DNA from: Hybos culiciformis
Taxonomy: Eukaryota; Arthropoda; Insecta; Diptera; Hybotidae
Length of the DNA stretch: 64,000 nt
Assembly: GCA_964007475.1 (NCBI GenBank)
Contig: CAXFZM010000257.1
Span: 37,763-101,762 of the forward strand
Direction of reading: 5' to 3'
How positions within the stretch are numbered: position 1 is the first letter of the stretch; every line of letters starts with the position of its first letter. Positions 1 through 11,344 of this stretch are shown piece after piece. The notes beneath the pieces were generated by a model that saw only the letters and a list, made by a program, of their open reading frames with translations, was not told the DNA's origin and did no database searches. A program made the position numbers and the translations under genes.

Positions 1-2060
1 CAATATAATTTTTTGCACCACTAGAATGAGCGAAAAGGAAGATAAAAATCGTTTTGATGAATCAATAACAGTGTTTCCGCTTTATAAGTTCTTTAATTGG
101 TTGCTGCCGACGTTGCTGCAAGTGTCATTCTCGTAAAAATGAAAATGAAAATACGTTTCGATAAAATCGATTTAAATCAACGATTTTTCTTAAAAACAAA
201 ATTGATTTAAATCTGATTTAAATCAAACATACCCTGGCTATCGCCCGACGCGACAACATTTAATCAAAAAATTTCTTACGTACTTACGTAGGGTCATAGT
301 TTCAACGTTGTAGCATAAATTAAGTATATAAAGATTTTGCAGTTCATACATTAAAAATGTTGCTTTCAATATTTTGACTTTGGATACCCATTTTATTTGA
401 TTTGTTTTTTTTGTAGTTTTTTCTCTCTATCTTTTCATTCTCAATTCTCCGACAAAAAAAAAAAAATCCTACCGACTGTTTTTTGTTTTTGGACTACATC
501 TGATAATATCATTATGGTATAAAATTATGTATATTCATAAATTCATTCATGTTTGTAAGAAAAAACATATGTTTGACAGGGAAATGTGATAGATCGTGGA
601 TTTTTTTTTTGAAAGTATTTATTTTAAAATCTAAATAAAATTGGAAACATTTATAGCTAATTTTTTTATCCTATATAATATATATATTATACATGATCCG
701 TTTTCTTTGAAAGTCGTGTAAGTGTATTTTATTTTATATGGAAATATCTTAAGTTTTTATTTTATTTTATATGGAGATATTTAAGGTTTGAAAATGTGAA
801 ATGATAAAAACAGTAAATATTTTAACAGATATTTTTTGGAAAAAGTTTATTAATAAAAAGCTCATAGTAAATTGTATTCATTTTTAACATTAATTAATTT
901 TTTGTCACAATGAACTTCCACCGCTTTCAATGAAAAAGGCTCATATTTTAGCTTATCTCATTTACATTGTATTGATTTTACTTACGTTATGTGAATATCT
1001 TCAAAAATATAAATATTTATTTATTTTGAAGTATACTAAGTTTTTTATTTTTTGAATCGGATTTGTTTTGCTTTTTTTTTATGTTATCGAAATTTATTAA
1101 TTTTTCCTTTAGCCATTTAGTATTTTTTTTTAACAACAGAGTTATCAACATTTTTAAAAAAGTGATTTTATGGTCATAGCACTCATCATTATTTGAAAAC
1201 CACTTTGAAAACTTAATGGATTTGTTTGTAGCTTCTAAGCTAAGCAGCAAGATGTTATTGTTTTCAATAAATTTTTCTCATAAAATTTTTTTTCAAAAAA
1301 TTCATCAAATATTCTCACCAAAATGTATTTGAAACTTCAAAAATTAAATTTGTTGGAGCTTTTAAATGTAAAATATTTAAATCAGAATCGTAGTTTTTTT
1401 GATATATTCTGAAATATTTTGACTAATTTTTTAATAATCATAAAATAAAATTTATGTTTTTAATATTAAATAATTTAAAGGATTATTTATTTTGATGTAA
1501 TTTTTGTAAATTTATATTTGTATGCTAATGCAACAAAGCATGCATACGGCCATATGTAAAAACATTAATATAAATATTTATATGCTAGTTTTGACAACAA
1601 TGCATCGCATATGATTAAACTCATAGAATAATTAGTATAAAGAAAGGCTATTAATGGTGTGGTAAGAAGTCAATGTTGAAAATCAAAAATGTATCCCCCT
1701 AGAACTAAAATTAGTTTCTGATGTTTATAAAAATTAGGAAACTCACCTTGATTTTTGATAAATATTTTTAATGCGAAAATTCTTTTTTAAAACAAAGTAA
1801 AAAATTTTTGGTTTTATTAGACTTTTATTTATTAGAATATTTGTATATTATTTTATATATATTTAATTAGAATATTTGTATTATTGTTTTATTATTGTTT
1901 TTTCCACAAAAAATTAAAAGGATTATTTTATTGTCCAGAAAAAAGAACTAATTTATTATATTGTTGGCGACTATTTTTTATTTATTTTTTTTTCAATTTT
2001 CTGTTTTTACTTTCGCTATATGATTTAATTTTATTTTTATATAAGTTTCAATTATAAATT
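1..2060. other. AT-rich non-coding stretch
   Basis: No convincing coding sequence on either strand; the short open frames here are low-complexity. Around 150-235 there are several copies of a short ATTTAAATC-like motif in both orientations. This resembles the subterminal repeats of a hAT-type element, but no target duplication could be found. The rest is A/T-rich DNA with homopolymer runs. Confidence 0.5.
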
Positions 2061-2063
2061 TAA

Positions 2064-2742
2064 TTAAATAATATCTATGATTTTCAAATATGCCGCAATC
2101 CAACACATGATGAGCCAAATTTTCGAAAATACTGTCATTAATATTACGCATAATAGTATTGAACAGGTGTAAATAAAAAATTTTTTGTTGAGTTTCTGGT
2201 CTAATTTAAATATGGATGTAAATTTTTCTGAAATTTTACAAATTTTCAAAACGTCTGCATGAGGTCTTGGTAGGCAACCAAAACTTTTTATTTCCAATAA
2301 TTTAAAACTTTCAAATGTATGGAAAATATGCACTCGCTGCATTTTACATTAGTCAAAAGTTTTCTCTGAATAAATCCTGCTATATATGTTACTGCAGCAT
2401 CAACTTCTAAACTAATGGCTTCTAAAGGTATTTCATCAAAATATTGAATTATGTCTTCATCATATAAAATTCCTCTTCATCAATTTCCTCTGAGTCAAGC
2501 ATAAATTTATTCTGATTTAAAATTTTTGATGTGTTAGAAGTAGAAGCTACAGAAAGAATACTAATGTCTCCATAATCTGTGCAGTTGGAAGTGGATGGGC
2601 TATTTATTTCATTTTTAATTATTAATCTTTTGTAGGCTAAATATTTAAAAAAAAATTGTTTAACCTGTTTTAATATTATGGTTTTATTATAACGGGAAAC
2701 TTTTCCATGCATTTTTCGTGGTGAAAACTTGGGGGGGTACAT
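2064..2742 (-). pseudogene. P-element-like transposase, C-terminal remnant
   Basis: Minus-strand open pieces at 2449-2742 and 2064-2342, plus a third frame between them, read as the C-terminal third of a P-type (THAP9-like) transposase. The upstream piece has the segment around 'AYKRLIIKNEI' that aligns by eye with 'AAYKRLIVRCQI' of the larger P-element copy at 25.6-31.5 kb. The middle frame contains 'VTYIAGFIQRKLL' followed by CxxC. The downstream pieces contain 'FGCLPRPHADVLKICK' and, in another frame, a conserved HH..LDC..H..LI pattern seen in this family near the C-terminus. Moving between pieces needs at least three frame changes, so it is inactive. No N-terminal DNA-binding domain or catalytic segment is present nearby. 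The assignment rests on motif recognition; it may be a different subfamily from the 25-31 kb copy. Confidence 0.55.
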
Positions 2743-3061
2743 TTTAACAGTTAAACAACAACAACTTTGACTTTTTTATTGTTTTCGATTTCGTAAGGAA
2801 AAAAAATTCCATTGCCAGGCTGTGATTAAACTACGTTATTATTTTCTATATACATGATTATGAATTAATTCATGAATTCATATCATATCCAATGTTGCCG
2901 TTTTATAATTTTCAAAAGGAGTACTTTTTGTATCAAAAATGGAGTATTGGGGAGTACACCTAAAAAAAATTTTTTGACGAAAAGAAACGGAATTCACGTA
3001 CAAACAAAAAATTCTTATTTATATCCAATTTCATTCATTTTATTTCAATAGTATAGTATTA

Positions 3062-3190
3062 ATACAACACAACACTTAATTCAAGTGGACTAATTTGGAA
3101 AATTAACACAAATTCCAATCCGAAGTGGGAATCGAACCCACGACCCAACATGCCGAAGGAAAGTGGCAATACCACTGCACCATGACGTTG
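3062..3190 (-). repeat. tRNA-derived SINE-like copy (minus)
   Basis: Reverse complement has a tRNA-like head with an A-box-like segment, a B-box (GGTTCGATTCCCA) and the start GTCATGG, followed by a non-tRNA tail of about 60 bp ending near GTGTTGTGTTG. The same head and tail recur at 3797-3922 in opposite orientation, so this is a repeat family and not a tRNA gene. Confidence 0.7.
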
Positions 3191-3361
3191 ACGGTCGACA
3201 TTATGATTAGTTATGTATTAGTTACTATATTTATGATTTTTATTTATTAAATTGTGCTATGGAATATAGTCTGTATAAATTTGATCATTTAAGATTTCTT
3301 TCCCAATCATTATTGCTTTGATAGTTGGAATTATTAATTTATTCTTTTTATATCTTTAACT

Positions 3362-3796
3362 AGACGAAATACCCGGTTTCGCTCGGTAGTGCTGAACTTA
3401 CATATCAAAACACTTTTACCTATATTTTGGGCAGTAAAAAAATCGGAATTTCAAAATATGCGACATATCCCCACTTCGGTCAAAATTTCTAGTACTCTAT
3501 AAGCATCTCGGGTATCTAGGCTCCTTATTTTCAAAATTTAAAAATTTGGAAATTTGTTGTATAGCCCGGAGACAACGGTTGGGGGGCTTTCGACTTGAAG
3601 TTTTTCAATAAGCTTTTCGGGTCCAACGCTACAACATTTTACCTAAATTGCAAAATCGGCTTCTAAGGTAGCCCACCGCCGGAGCCTCGGATCAAAATTC
3701 TAGTACCCTATAACCATCTCGGACCCCAATGATACTTAAGTTGAAAATTTCAACCAAATCGGTCCAACGGTTTAGGCGTGATTGAGGAAAGAGACC
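3362..3796. repeat. dispersed repeat with 'ACCCGGTTTCGCTCGG' start
   Basis: Begins TAGACGAAATACCCGGTTTC and is followed by GC-richer, unique-looking DNA containing phrases repeated within the segment (CTAGTACYCTATAA, ACCATCTCGG). It has no coding frame. Openings of this type occur on interspersed repeats in many arthropods; the class was not identified. Confidence 0.4.
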
Positions 3797-3922
3797 GTCA
3801 TGGCGTAGTGGTATTGCCATTATCCTACGGCATGTTCGGTCGTGGGTTCGATTCCCACCTCGGACTGGAATTTGTGTTAATTTCTAAATTTGTCTCACTT
3901 GAGTTAAGTGTTGTGTTGTTTT
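3797..3922 (+). repeat. tRNA-derived SINE-like copy (plus)
   Basis: Head GTCATGGCGTAGTGGTATTG, B-box GGTTCGATTCCCAC and the same tail as the copy at 3062-3190 (GGAATTTGTGTTAATTT to GTGTTGTGTTG). Together the two copies form an inverted pair about 600 bp apart inside the hAT-type element. The RNA polymerase III promoter boxes look intact by eye. Confidence 0.7.
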
Positions 3923-4654
3923 AGAAAATTTTCATTTTTTAGATATTAGATTATATTAAGTTGTGAAAAACGAAGTTCAGCTTTTGCGCTGCGGTAAACT
4001 TAATAAAGAGCTAAGTTTGTTAGTTTAGGGAACATAGCTTTTTTCAAAGCTTTTTCATTTTAAATACTGCATTCCAAAAACTTTCAAATGAAAGATTTCT
4101 ATCGATTTCGGAAAAATTTGCCAGAATTCTAGATTCTTCATCAATTTCTTCAATACTTATTCATTAAATAAATTAAATAAATTGAAAAAGGAGTATATCA
4201 GTATGGGATAAATAATTTGTGTAGTACAGGAGTACAGGGAATTGAAATGGAGTAAAAATACTCCGATTGGAGTACTTCGGTAACACTGATCATATCATAT
4301 GTTGAAAAAAATAAAAAAAAAAAATAAAAAAAAAATCAAAACAAACAAACTAATTTTTTCTCTACACTATTCTATCAACAAAAAAAAATTCTCATTTTTT
4401 TAGGATTTTTACGAACAACAACGATTCTATCACGATTTATGAGAAACGATGATGGGGATCCAATGTTGATTAAAAAAAAAGAAATTTGATTCTCAAATGC
4501 TGTTGATAAGGGTTTGCCTTGATATACATAGTTTCTAGTTGTAGTTTATTTTATTTGTTTTAAACTTTTTGCGAATTCAGATTAGTTTTATTTTAAGTTA
4601 AAAACACAACCCATAAAACAAAGTTTTTCATGTAAATCCTTTATAGGCGAGGCA

Positions 4655-5550
4655 ATTGATATGAAGTATATATAAAGGTGTGTGTCTGTGATGCCAAAGT
4701 ATATATATTGTTTTGTTATCGACGACAAAGTGATGTGCAAAATTTAAAATTTAAAAAATTTAAAAAAGCTCGATTGAATATCGGAAATTGGATATATTTT
4801 GACTCACTAAGTTTGCAGACCAGGTGGTGAAGTTTATACAAAGGTGTGTGTGTGTAATGCCAAAGTAAATTTCAGCTCGATTGGATACCGGGAAGTGGGT
4901 CATTTTTAACTTTGTAAGTTTGTGGAAAATGTGGTGAAGTTCATATATAGGTGTGTGTGTGTGTTAATGTGTCAATGTCAAAGTACATTGTCATCGACGA
5001 CAAAACGATGTGCCAAATTTCCGATCGATTGGATACGGGGAAGTGGGTCAATTTTGACTAAGTTTGTGGAAACGGCCGTGAAGTTGATATAAAGAATTTT
5101 ATTAATAAAGGTGTGCGTGATTGTGTGATGCCAAAGTGCATTGTGATCCACGACACAGCAATGTGCAAAATTTCAGCTCGATTGGATACCGGGAAGTGGG
5201 TCAATTTTGACTTTCAAAGTTTGTGGAAACTGGGTGAAGTTAATGTGAAGGATTTAATTAATAAAGGTGTGTGAATGTGTCGATGCCAAAGTGCATTGTC
5301 ATCGACGACAAAGCAATGTGCAACATTTCAGCTCCATTGGATACCGGGCAGTGGGACAATTTTGACTTTCTAAGTTTGCGGACCCGGTGGTGAAATGAAT
5401 ATAAAGGTGATGCTAAAGTGCATTGTCGATGCTAAAGTGCATTGTCATCGACGAAAATGCAATGTGCAAAATTACAGCTTGATTGGATACCGGGAAGTTT
5501 TGACTTTCTAAGTTTGTGGAACCGTAATGAAGTTAATATAAAGAATTTAA
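4655..5550 (+). repeat. ~120-180 bp satellite, about six diverged units
   Basis: Tandem units share AAGGTGTGTGTGTG, ATGCCAAAGT, GTCATCGACGACAAAG, ATGTGCAAAATT, TCAGCTCGATTGGATACCGG and GAAGTGGGTCAATTTTGAC in that order. Units vary in length and are diverged. The family recurs on the other strand at about 44.28-44.69 kb. Open frames here, such as the one at 5442-5633, are read-through of the repeat. Confidence 0.8.
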
Positions 5551-5834
5551 AAATATATAATTCAGGGGCCAGATTCTATAACTTTATCTTTCGAAAAAAT
5601 ATCTTCAAATTTAAAAAAATTACATTTCTGTAAGCAATGTCTTTTTTGAAACAAATGTCTTTTTTACTATCTTTCGACTAAAAAAATAAAAACTTGTTTA
5701 GAGGCAACTTTGTGTAAAATTATGTCAGATTTGAGGGGAAAATAATGTCAAATATGTGTCAAATTGGTCAAAAAGGTTGTAATATAAGTATTTTGTTTTG
5801 AAATTTTTGTATATTGTTTTTTTTAGGTTTTTAA

Positions 5835-5915
5835 TATTTAATTAATAATTAAATACATAATTAATAATTAAATATATAATTAATAATTAAGTATATAATT
5901 AATAATTAATATAGG
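5835..5915. repeat. ~20-bp AT minisatellite
   Basis: Four copies of a unit close to ATAATTAATAATTAAATAT in tandem. Very AT-rich, no coding potential. Confidence 0.75.
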
Positions 5916-6255
5916 TATAAACGTTTTCTCAAAAAAAAAATTTTTTTTTTTTGTATTTTAAAATTTAACATTTTCGGGGAAAAAAAATGTAAGTACCTAC
6001 CACCTACCTCTCTATATTATATTATTGTAAATATCAAGTTACTTTAGAATTTAGAAAATTTGAGTTTTTCAAATTTTTAATAAAAACTAAAGTTTCTTAT
6101 AGGATAAAGTTTTTTTTTTTTCGAAAATTCATTAATATTCATATTTTATACATACATCAATTTCTAAACATTTTGGAGAACAAACGTGAACGCAGAAGAT
6201 TGTATATGCAAGAATCGTAATAGACTCCATGAACAATAACTTATTTATTCCATAA

Positions 6256-6500
6256 AACGGAACGGAGGGGTGGTAGGGATGGGCAGAAGGAAGGGGCGGA
6301 ATCGAGGGGCGGATGCGAGGGGTGGATGCGATGGGCGGATGCGAGGGGCGGTTGCAAGGCGTGGAAGGTAAGGTGGTAGGGAGGATGTGGAAGGGAGGAG
6401 CGTAAGGGAGGGTGGAAGGAAGGCGGAAGGTTAGCCGAAATGGAGGGGCGGAAGTGAGGGGCGGAACGGAGGGTTGGCAGGTAGGGTCGGAAGAGAGGTG
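6256..6500 (+). repeat. G-rich ~15-bp minisatellite
   Basis: A strongly G-rich plus strand built of units like GCGGATGCGAGGG and GGAAGGAGG in degenerate tandem. It stands out in AT-rich surroundings, with many runs of three or four G spaced by short linkers. Confidence 0.75.
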
Positions 6501-6579
6501 CGAATTTTAATCAAAAATTAAAGCTTTTTATGGGATAATAATAATTTTTTTTTTGTTTTTAGTTAATCGTGTGCAGTGC

Positions 6580-6665
6580 ATAAAGCAGTAGAAATTCAAA
6601 AAAAGGGCAGTAGATTAGAAAAAAAAGCAGTAGATTAGAAAAAAAAGCAGTAGATTTTTAATCAA
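6580..6665 (+). repeat. ~20-bp tandem repeat (AAGCAGTAGATT)
   Basis: Three units containing GCAGTAGATTAGAAAAAA. Related AAAAAGCAGTAGAT motifs recur at 13.23-13.31 kb, there in both orientations, so these look like subterminal repeats of a dispersed MITE family. Confidence 0.6.
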
Positions 6666-6914
6666 TAAAGCGGTTGAAAAAGTTTTTACTTTTTGAGCTC
6701 GACTTCTTTCTTTGCCTGTTTCTACCAAAAAAAAAACATCTTTTAAATTAAATATTTACATATTATCACAAATGTGATAAAACAAATTTTTAAAGAAATT
6801 CAAATTGATTTTTCCTCATTGGCTAGTAAAACCTGCTAATAAAACTAATGCTACATATACAATGATGGCATTTTGTACCATTGCATATGTGAACGGGTGA
6901 CATTAAGCGTTGCC

Positions 6915-6992
6915 ATTATTTGATGGTGGCTAATGACGACTTGTTGTTATTGTTCCTTTTGATGGTGGCTAATGACGACTTGTTGTTAATAT
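6915..6992 (+). repeat. ~40-bp tandem duplication
   Basis: TTGATGGTGGCTAATGACGA and the following CTTGTTGTTA occur twice in direct tandem. The upstream sequence CTACATATACAATGATGGC resembles the end of the repeat near 12.9 kb (reverse complement), suggesting a MITE remnant from about 6.84 kb. Confidence 0.6.
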
Positions 6993-7149
6993 CCTGCGAA
7001 TACCATGAATTTATTTAAAAAGTTCTAATTAAAGCTTTATCTCTGAGATGAGTATGTATTATAAAATAAAGAAATGAATTCGTATTAAAATTCTCGTCAT
7101 TTATTTTACTCGATTTATGGTATTAATAAGCCTAAAAGTTTCATATTGC

Positions 7150-7470
7150 CTGTGAGCGGATTTCAGTTTTGGGAGTTTGGGCACCGCCTCTACCCCCCCT
7201 CCAAGTTTCAGCTAATTCTGAGGGGTTCAACGAAACTGTGGTTAAACGTTAATTTCAAATAAATTGTACATATCAAGGCCAACACTAGAAGAAAAAAAAA
7301 ATTTGTTTGTGCCCGATTTGCCGTATTTTTGGGTAGGTGATAGAGGCGGTGCCTAACATGTTAAATCCGAAACGTTTTTTGCGGGAAGGCCCCCACTTGG
7401 GAGCTATGGGGTTCAACGAAACTGTGGTTAAACATTAATTTCAAATAAATTGTACATATCAAGGCCATTA
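7150..7470. repeat. dispersed repeat with internal direct and inverted copies
   Basis: A ~57-bp segment from GGTTCAACGAAACTGTGGTT to ATCAAGGCC occurs twice (about 7227-7284 and 7412-7467). Between the copies, GGCACCGCCTCTACC appears in inverted form. The unit GATTTCAGTTTTGG..GGCACCGCCTCTACCCCCC recurs at about 30.81 kb, so the family is dispersed. Confidence 0.6.
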
Positions 7471-7479
7471 TTACAATTT

Positions 7480-8765
7480 TTTTAATTAAAAAAAATTATG
7501 GCAAAACTTTTATTATTTTCAACTAATGAACTTAACAATATGGTTATCTAGAAATTTCGATATTTTCTGTACTAGATAAGAGTAATGCTTTTACTAATTT
7601 AATGAAATTTAGGAAAATAAACTGTTTAGTTATTCAAATCACTATTTATTCTTGGGTATTTTTCCAAAAACACAACCGCACTTCAAAACATAAAAGTTTT
7701 TTCAGCAATTTCGCAAAATTAAGTTAAGATTATCCTTTTTGGCTGTTTTAATATTATCCTTCAAATAAATACAATCAAGAAAAATATTTTTATATGTTTT
7801 AAACTTTTCATATTATTTTAAACTAAACATATTTTTGGTTTGGTATTTTCTTTTTGTACTGAAAAATTTAACTAAATCTTATGTTAACGATTTTATTTTT
7901 AAAATGGCTATATGCCTATATCAGAATGGGAATTTTAATGATTTCTTTTCTTTATTAAAAATAAAATATTTAACAATTTTTTTTTGCTTAAAATATAAAA
8001 AAAAAAAAAAATAAATAAATTTGTTGTTCTTGATGTTGCTCTGCTCATGTGGTTGATGCAGCTAACTCGACCCCAAAGAAGGTTACCTAAAACAGAAAAT
8101 ACAGGAACTGATGTTAATGTACCTAAAAACAAGAATAAAAATAACATTAATAAAAAAATAATAATAAAAATTAAAAAAAAAAGTATAATTATAAAAATAA
8201 TATTTTAAAATTTATTTCACAAAAAAAAAAAAAACAAAGTCCAGAAAAAAAAATCGGCGTGGACCTTCGGGTGAGGCCTGCCCTGCCGCCACCTTTTCTC
8301 CCACAGGCTTCCCAAAATAAAACTATTTGTTGACCTCCGTCCCTAAAGAGCGCAAAAAATCTAAAAACCTGAAAAATAAATAATAAAATAAATAATAAAA
8401 AAAAAAAAAATAATAAAAATAAAAATTTAAAACAAAAAGAATAAATAATAAAAACTTACCGGTTAAAAACCAGGAACATCCATTGCACCGCCAATCCATC
8501 CAATCACCAACCAAAACATCTGAACATCTGAAAAAAACAAAAAAAAATATTAAAAATTTTATTAATAAAAATTACAATTTATTCCTGTGATAAAATTCAT
8601 ACTTTTGAGCATAATTTGAAAAATTCAAATAATGCCCAAAAAAGAACGCAAAAATTTCCAACCAGCTATCCTCTTCCTTCTAAATTAAACAAAAGAAAAA
8701 GAAATAATAATAAAATAACTTACCTCGATTCGATAATCCCAAATAAATCCCAACCATAGAAAAAA
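7480..8765. other. non-coding AT-rich DNA with a small GC patch
   Basis: No supported gene. Long A/T runs dominate; a GC-richer patch lies at about 8255-8320. On the minus strand several GTAAGT-like donors and TTTTCAG/TTTTAG acceptors alternate between 8.0 and 8.75 kb, but the segments between them carry stops and no recognisable protein. Confidence 0.4.
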
Positions 8766-8767
8766 AA

Positions 8768-9926
8768 ATGATTTATGTTTGTATACAAAGAATGAAAAAG
8801 GTATTTCTGTTTATTTACTTATTTCTGTCGATCATATTTTGTTATTTGGTAATAATATCAATTATATAAAAGATTTTAAAAAAATATTGAACAATAACTT
8901 TAAAACTAAAGATTTAGTTCTAGCTAGTTATTTGGTAATAATATCAATTATATAAAATATTTTAAAAAAATATTGAACAATTTAGGTCTAGCTAGTTATT
9001 TGGTAATACTATCAATTATATAAAAGATTTTAAAAAAATATTGAACAATAACTTTAAAACTAAAGATTTAGGTCTAGCTAGTAATCTTGGAATCAGTATA
9101 AAGCAAGATTTAATAAACGGTTTAACCATAATAAATCAGAAAAAATATCTGGAAAATATTTTAAGCAAATATGACAGATTGTAAACAGATTGATACACCA
9201 ATTGATCACAATTTTAATTTTGATATTTTATTGAAAAATAAATCTGAGAATCAATATATTGAAAAAAAATGTCGACAATTAATTAGTAGCTTTCTTTATG
9301 CTGTTTCAGGAACTAGACCAGATCTATGTGTATCTGTAATTTTCCTAAGTAGATACCAACATTGTGCGAGTGAAGCATTATTTAAGGCTTTAAAAAGAAT
9401 TCTACGTTACATAAAAGGTACTTTGGATTTATGTTTAATCTATAAATTTGATTCTAAATTAAAATTAAAATCGTTCGTTGATGTCGATTGGGCTGGAGAC
9501 GTAAAAGACCGAAAGTCAACTTCTGGGTTTACATTAATGTTAAACAATTGCGTATTGTCATGGTTTTCAAAAAAACAATTAAATGTTTCTTTGTCTTCTA
9601 CAGAAGCAGAATACGTAGCCTTAAGTTGTGCTATCTCAGAAGCAAGTTGGATTAAAAAATTGTTATCAGATTTTAATTTTAATTATGATGAACCTTTATT
9701 GATTTTAGAAGATAACCAATCTGTAATTAAAATATCTGAAAACAATGAAAATAATAAGAGATTAAAACATATTGATACTAAATATCATTATATATTAGAT
9801 TGTGTTAAAAATAAAAATGTCAAATTAGAATATACTTCAGACAATGTAGCTGATATTTTTACAAAGCCATTGGCTAAAATTTTATTTACTAAGTTTCGAA
9901 ATTTTTTGTTCAAGGAGTATACTTAA
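8768..9926 (+). pseudogene. Ty1/copia pol fragment: end of RT plus RNase H
   Basis: The 251-codon frame at 9171-9926 is a clear copia RNase H region. It has 'RPDLCVSVIFLSRYQ', 'ALKRILRYIKGTLDL', 'DVDWAGDVKDRKSTSG', 'SSTEAEYVALS', 'EDNQSVIKISEN', 'HIDTKYHYI' and the C-terminal 'DNVADIFTKPLAK'. This covers the catalytic D-E-D positions of copia RNase H. Upstream, from about 8768, the same polyprotein continues as the end of reverse transcriptase ('EKGISVYLLISVDHILL', then 'GISIKQDLINGLTI'), but it is interrupted by a triplication of a ~90-bp segment (about 8850-9090) with shifts. Gag, protease, integrase and the RT core are absent, so the copy is 5'-truncated and dead. A polypurine tract and LTR start follow directly. 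Confidence 0.9.
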
Positions 9927-9960
9927 ATATCAAATGTTATTGAGTATAATGAAGTATTTA

Positions 9961-9971
9961 TTGAGGGGAGG
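9961..9971 (+). other. copia polypurine tract
   Basis: TTGAGGGGAGG lies about 35 bp after the pol stop and directly before TGTTGAA, the expected arrangement of a plus-strand primer next to the 3' LTR. Confidence 0.7.
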
Positions 9972-10730
9972 TGTTGAATTTAAAGTCTCTTACAAAAATA
10001 CTTTATTATGCTTAACCCTTTGACGACCACAGGCAAATATGCTTGCCCAGGGGTTTTTTGCGTTTATAACTGTTCCTTTAACTATTATAGTATTGGCGTC
10101 CGAAGGTGGTTTGTAGAGGAGGGTTGAGGCAACAAAGTAGTAGTGGGGGGTAAGTCTCTACTTCGTCGCACTTGCCCTGTGGGAGTCACTAAAGTTAGTC
10201 GAAAAGTGTTTTTAATTGAAGGGGCTGCCACTTGGCGAGGAAGAAGTGGACCTGGCTGAGATTTAGGTACGTTTTGCCTTCATCTATTACCTTTTCTGAA
10301 GCTTCTGTGAGTTTTTACTAGCCCGCAGTGGCCAAAAATACGATTGGCAAGTATATTTGCCTGTGGGTTGAAAGAGAAGTTTTTACCCAACTATGTTTGC
10401 CAAGAGAAAAAAGGGACAACAAGGAGGTTTAGGGGGCCAATTTTTTGTAACATAACTATTATTAGGTTACAGATGACGAAAATCAAAAAATAATCAAAAT
10501 CGCTTCGGGCAAAAAAGTCTGGCCCTCAAAGGGTTAATTTTACTTAAGGAATATGATAACTCTGTTTATCTTTTTTATATATAGTAATCTGATTTTTTGT
10601 AACATAAAAAAAATATAGTAATCTGATTTTTTTTTATGTTACATATAAAAAAAAATATAGTAATAAATTTAAAAACAAAAAAAAAAAAGAAGAAAACTTA
10701 ACAGTAACAGCAGGAACTGTGAAAATTGAC
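9972..10730 (+). repeat. copia 3' LTR (right end uncertain)
   Basis: Begins TGTTGAATTTAAAG next to the polypurine tract. It is interrupted by the TTAA-flanked MITE at 10016-10533. The right end could not be fixed because no matching 5' LTR is in the window; ACA near 10730, just before the next MITE, is a guess. Confidence 0.5.
10016..10533. mobile_element. piggyBac-type MITE (TTAA duplication)
   Basis: Flanked by TTAA at 10012-10015 and 10534-10537. The ends are inverted: CCCTTTGACGACC on the left and a reverse complement starting CCCTTTGAGGGCC on the right. Exact TTAA duplication with CCC-starting inverted ends is diagnostic of the piggyBac superfamily. At 518 bp it has no transposase. It interrupts the copia LTR, so it is younger than that insertion. 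Confidence 0.85.
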
Positions 10731-10737
10731 AACTCTA

Positions 10738-11344
10738 AAGCGGCGGTCACACGAGGCTGGTTTACCAGCCGCTGGCTAGCAGCGACAGCAACCAGCATAC
10801 GGAAGGGTTTACACAGTGTTGTGCAAACAGCAGCAGCTGGTCTGGCAGCTGCGATGTTTTGAATCAGTTTTATATATTTTGGTCACTGTTTCGTACAAAA
10901 TGTCTTTACATAGGAAAGAAGTGTTAAGGAAATTGTTAAGAAGGCAATTGGAAATTGGCCTTTTTAAATAAGACGGTGAAGTTGCATCGCACAAACAATC
11001 ATATTTGTTATATATTTCAAATAAAATTATTATTTGATTTGAATTTCACTTCTCATCATTACTTTTTGGTCCCATTTTATTTTAATTACACTACTATTAG
11101 TAAAGTAATATTGAAAAATTCAAATCAATAAAATTAAATGTAAAACTGAAACAAAATAATCAACAAGAACATTGTCCAGCAGCGCTAGTTAAGTTGAACC
11201 GTTCAACTTCACCAGCCGCTACTGAAATATCTCCGCTGCTGCTGGCACCAGCGGACATAACAGTTCACACGATGCTTGTTAACTGGCTGTTAGCAGCAAG
11301 CAGCTACAAGCGGCTGGTAAACCAGCCTCGTGTGACCGCCGCTT
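10738..11344. mobile_element. MITE with ~36-bp terminal inverted repeats
   Basis: Left end AAGCGGCGGTCACACGAGGC continues through TGGTTTACCAGCCGCT and is repeated in exact inverse at 11309-11344. The interior is GC-richer near the ends (many CAGC/GCTG) and AT-rich in the middle, with no transposase. No clean target duplication was found, so the superfamily is open. It lies about 120 bp upstream of the Ect2 fragment. Confidence 0.75.

Larger units (their letters stand above)
2890..4288. mobile_element. hAT-type non-autonomous element, 1.4 kb
   Basis: The ends are inverted: the left starts CAATGTTGCCG and the right, reverse-complemented, starts CAGTGTTACCG. Both sides carry subterminal GGAGTA/TACTCC motifs. 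The element is flanked by a perfect 8-bp direct repeat ATCATATC (2882-2889 and 4289-4296), the diagnostic target duplication length of hAT transposons. It encodes no transposase and contains two SINE-like copies in opposite orientations plus a dispersed repeat beginning near 3362. Confidence 0.75.

Noticed and set aside
1017..1250. 77-codon minus-strand open frame as a gene
   Set aside because: Lysine/leucine/isoleucine-rich low complexity, no ATG start, no splice or homology signal.
3121..3185. Genuine tRNA genes here, at 3797, 55549 and 55782
   Set aside because: Pol III boxes are present, but cloverleaf stems do not pair well and each has a repeated non-tRNA tail, fitting SINE-like repeats.
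8000..8765. Series of GTAAGT donors and TTTCAG acceptors on the minus strand suggesting a multi-exon gene
   Set aside because: Segments between them have stops in all frames or no protein-like content; in T-rich DNA such sites arise by chance.
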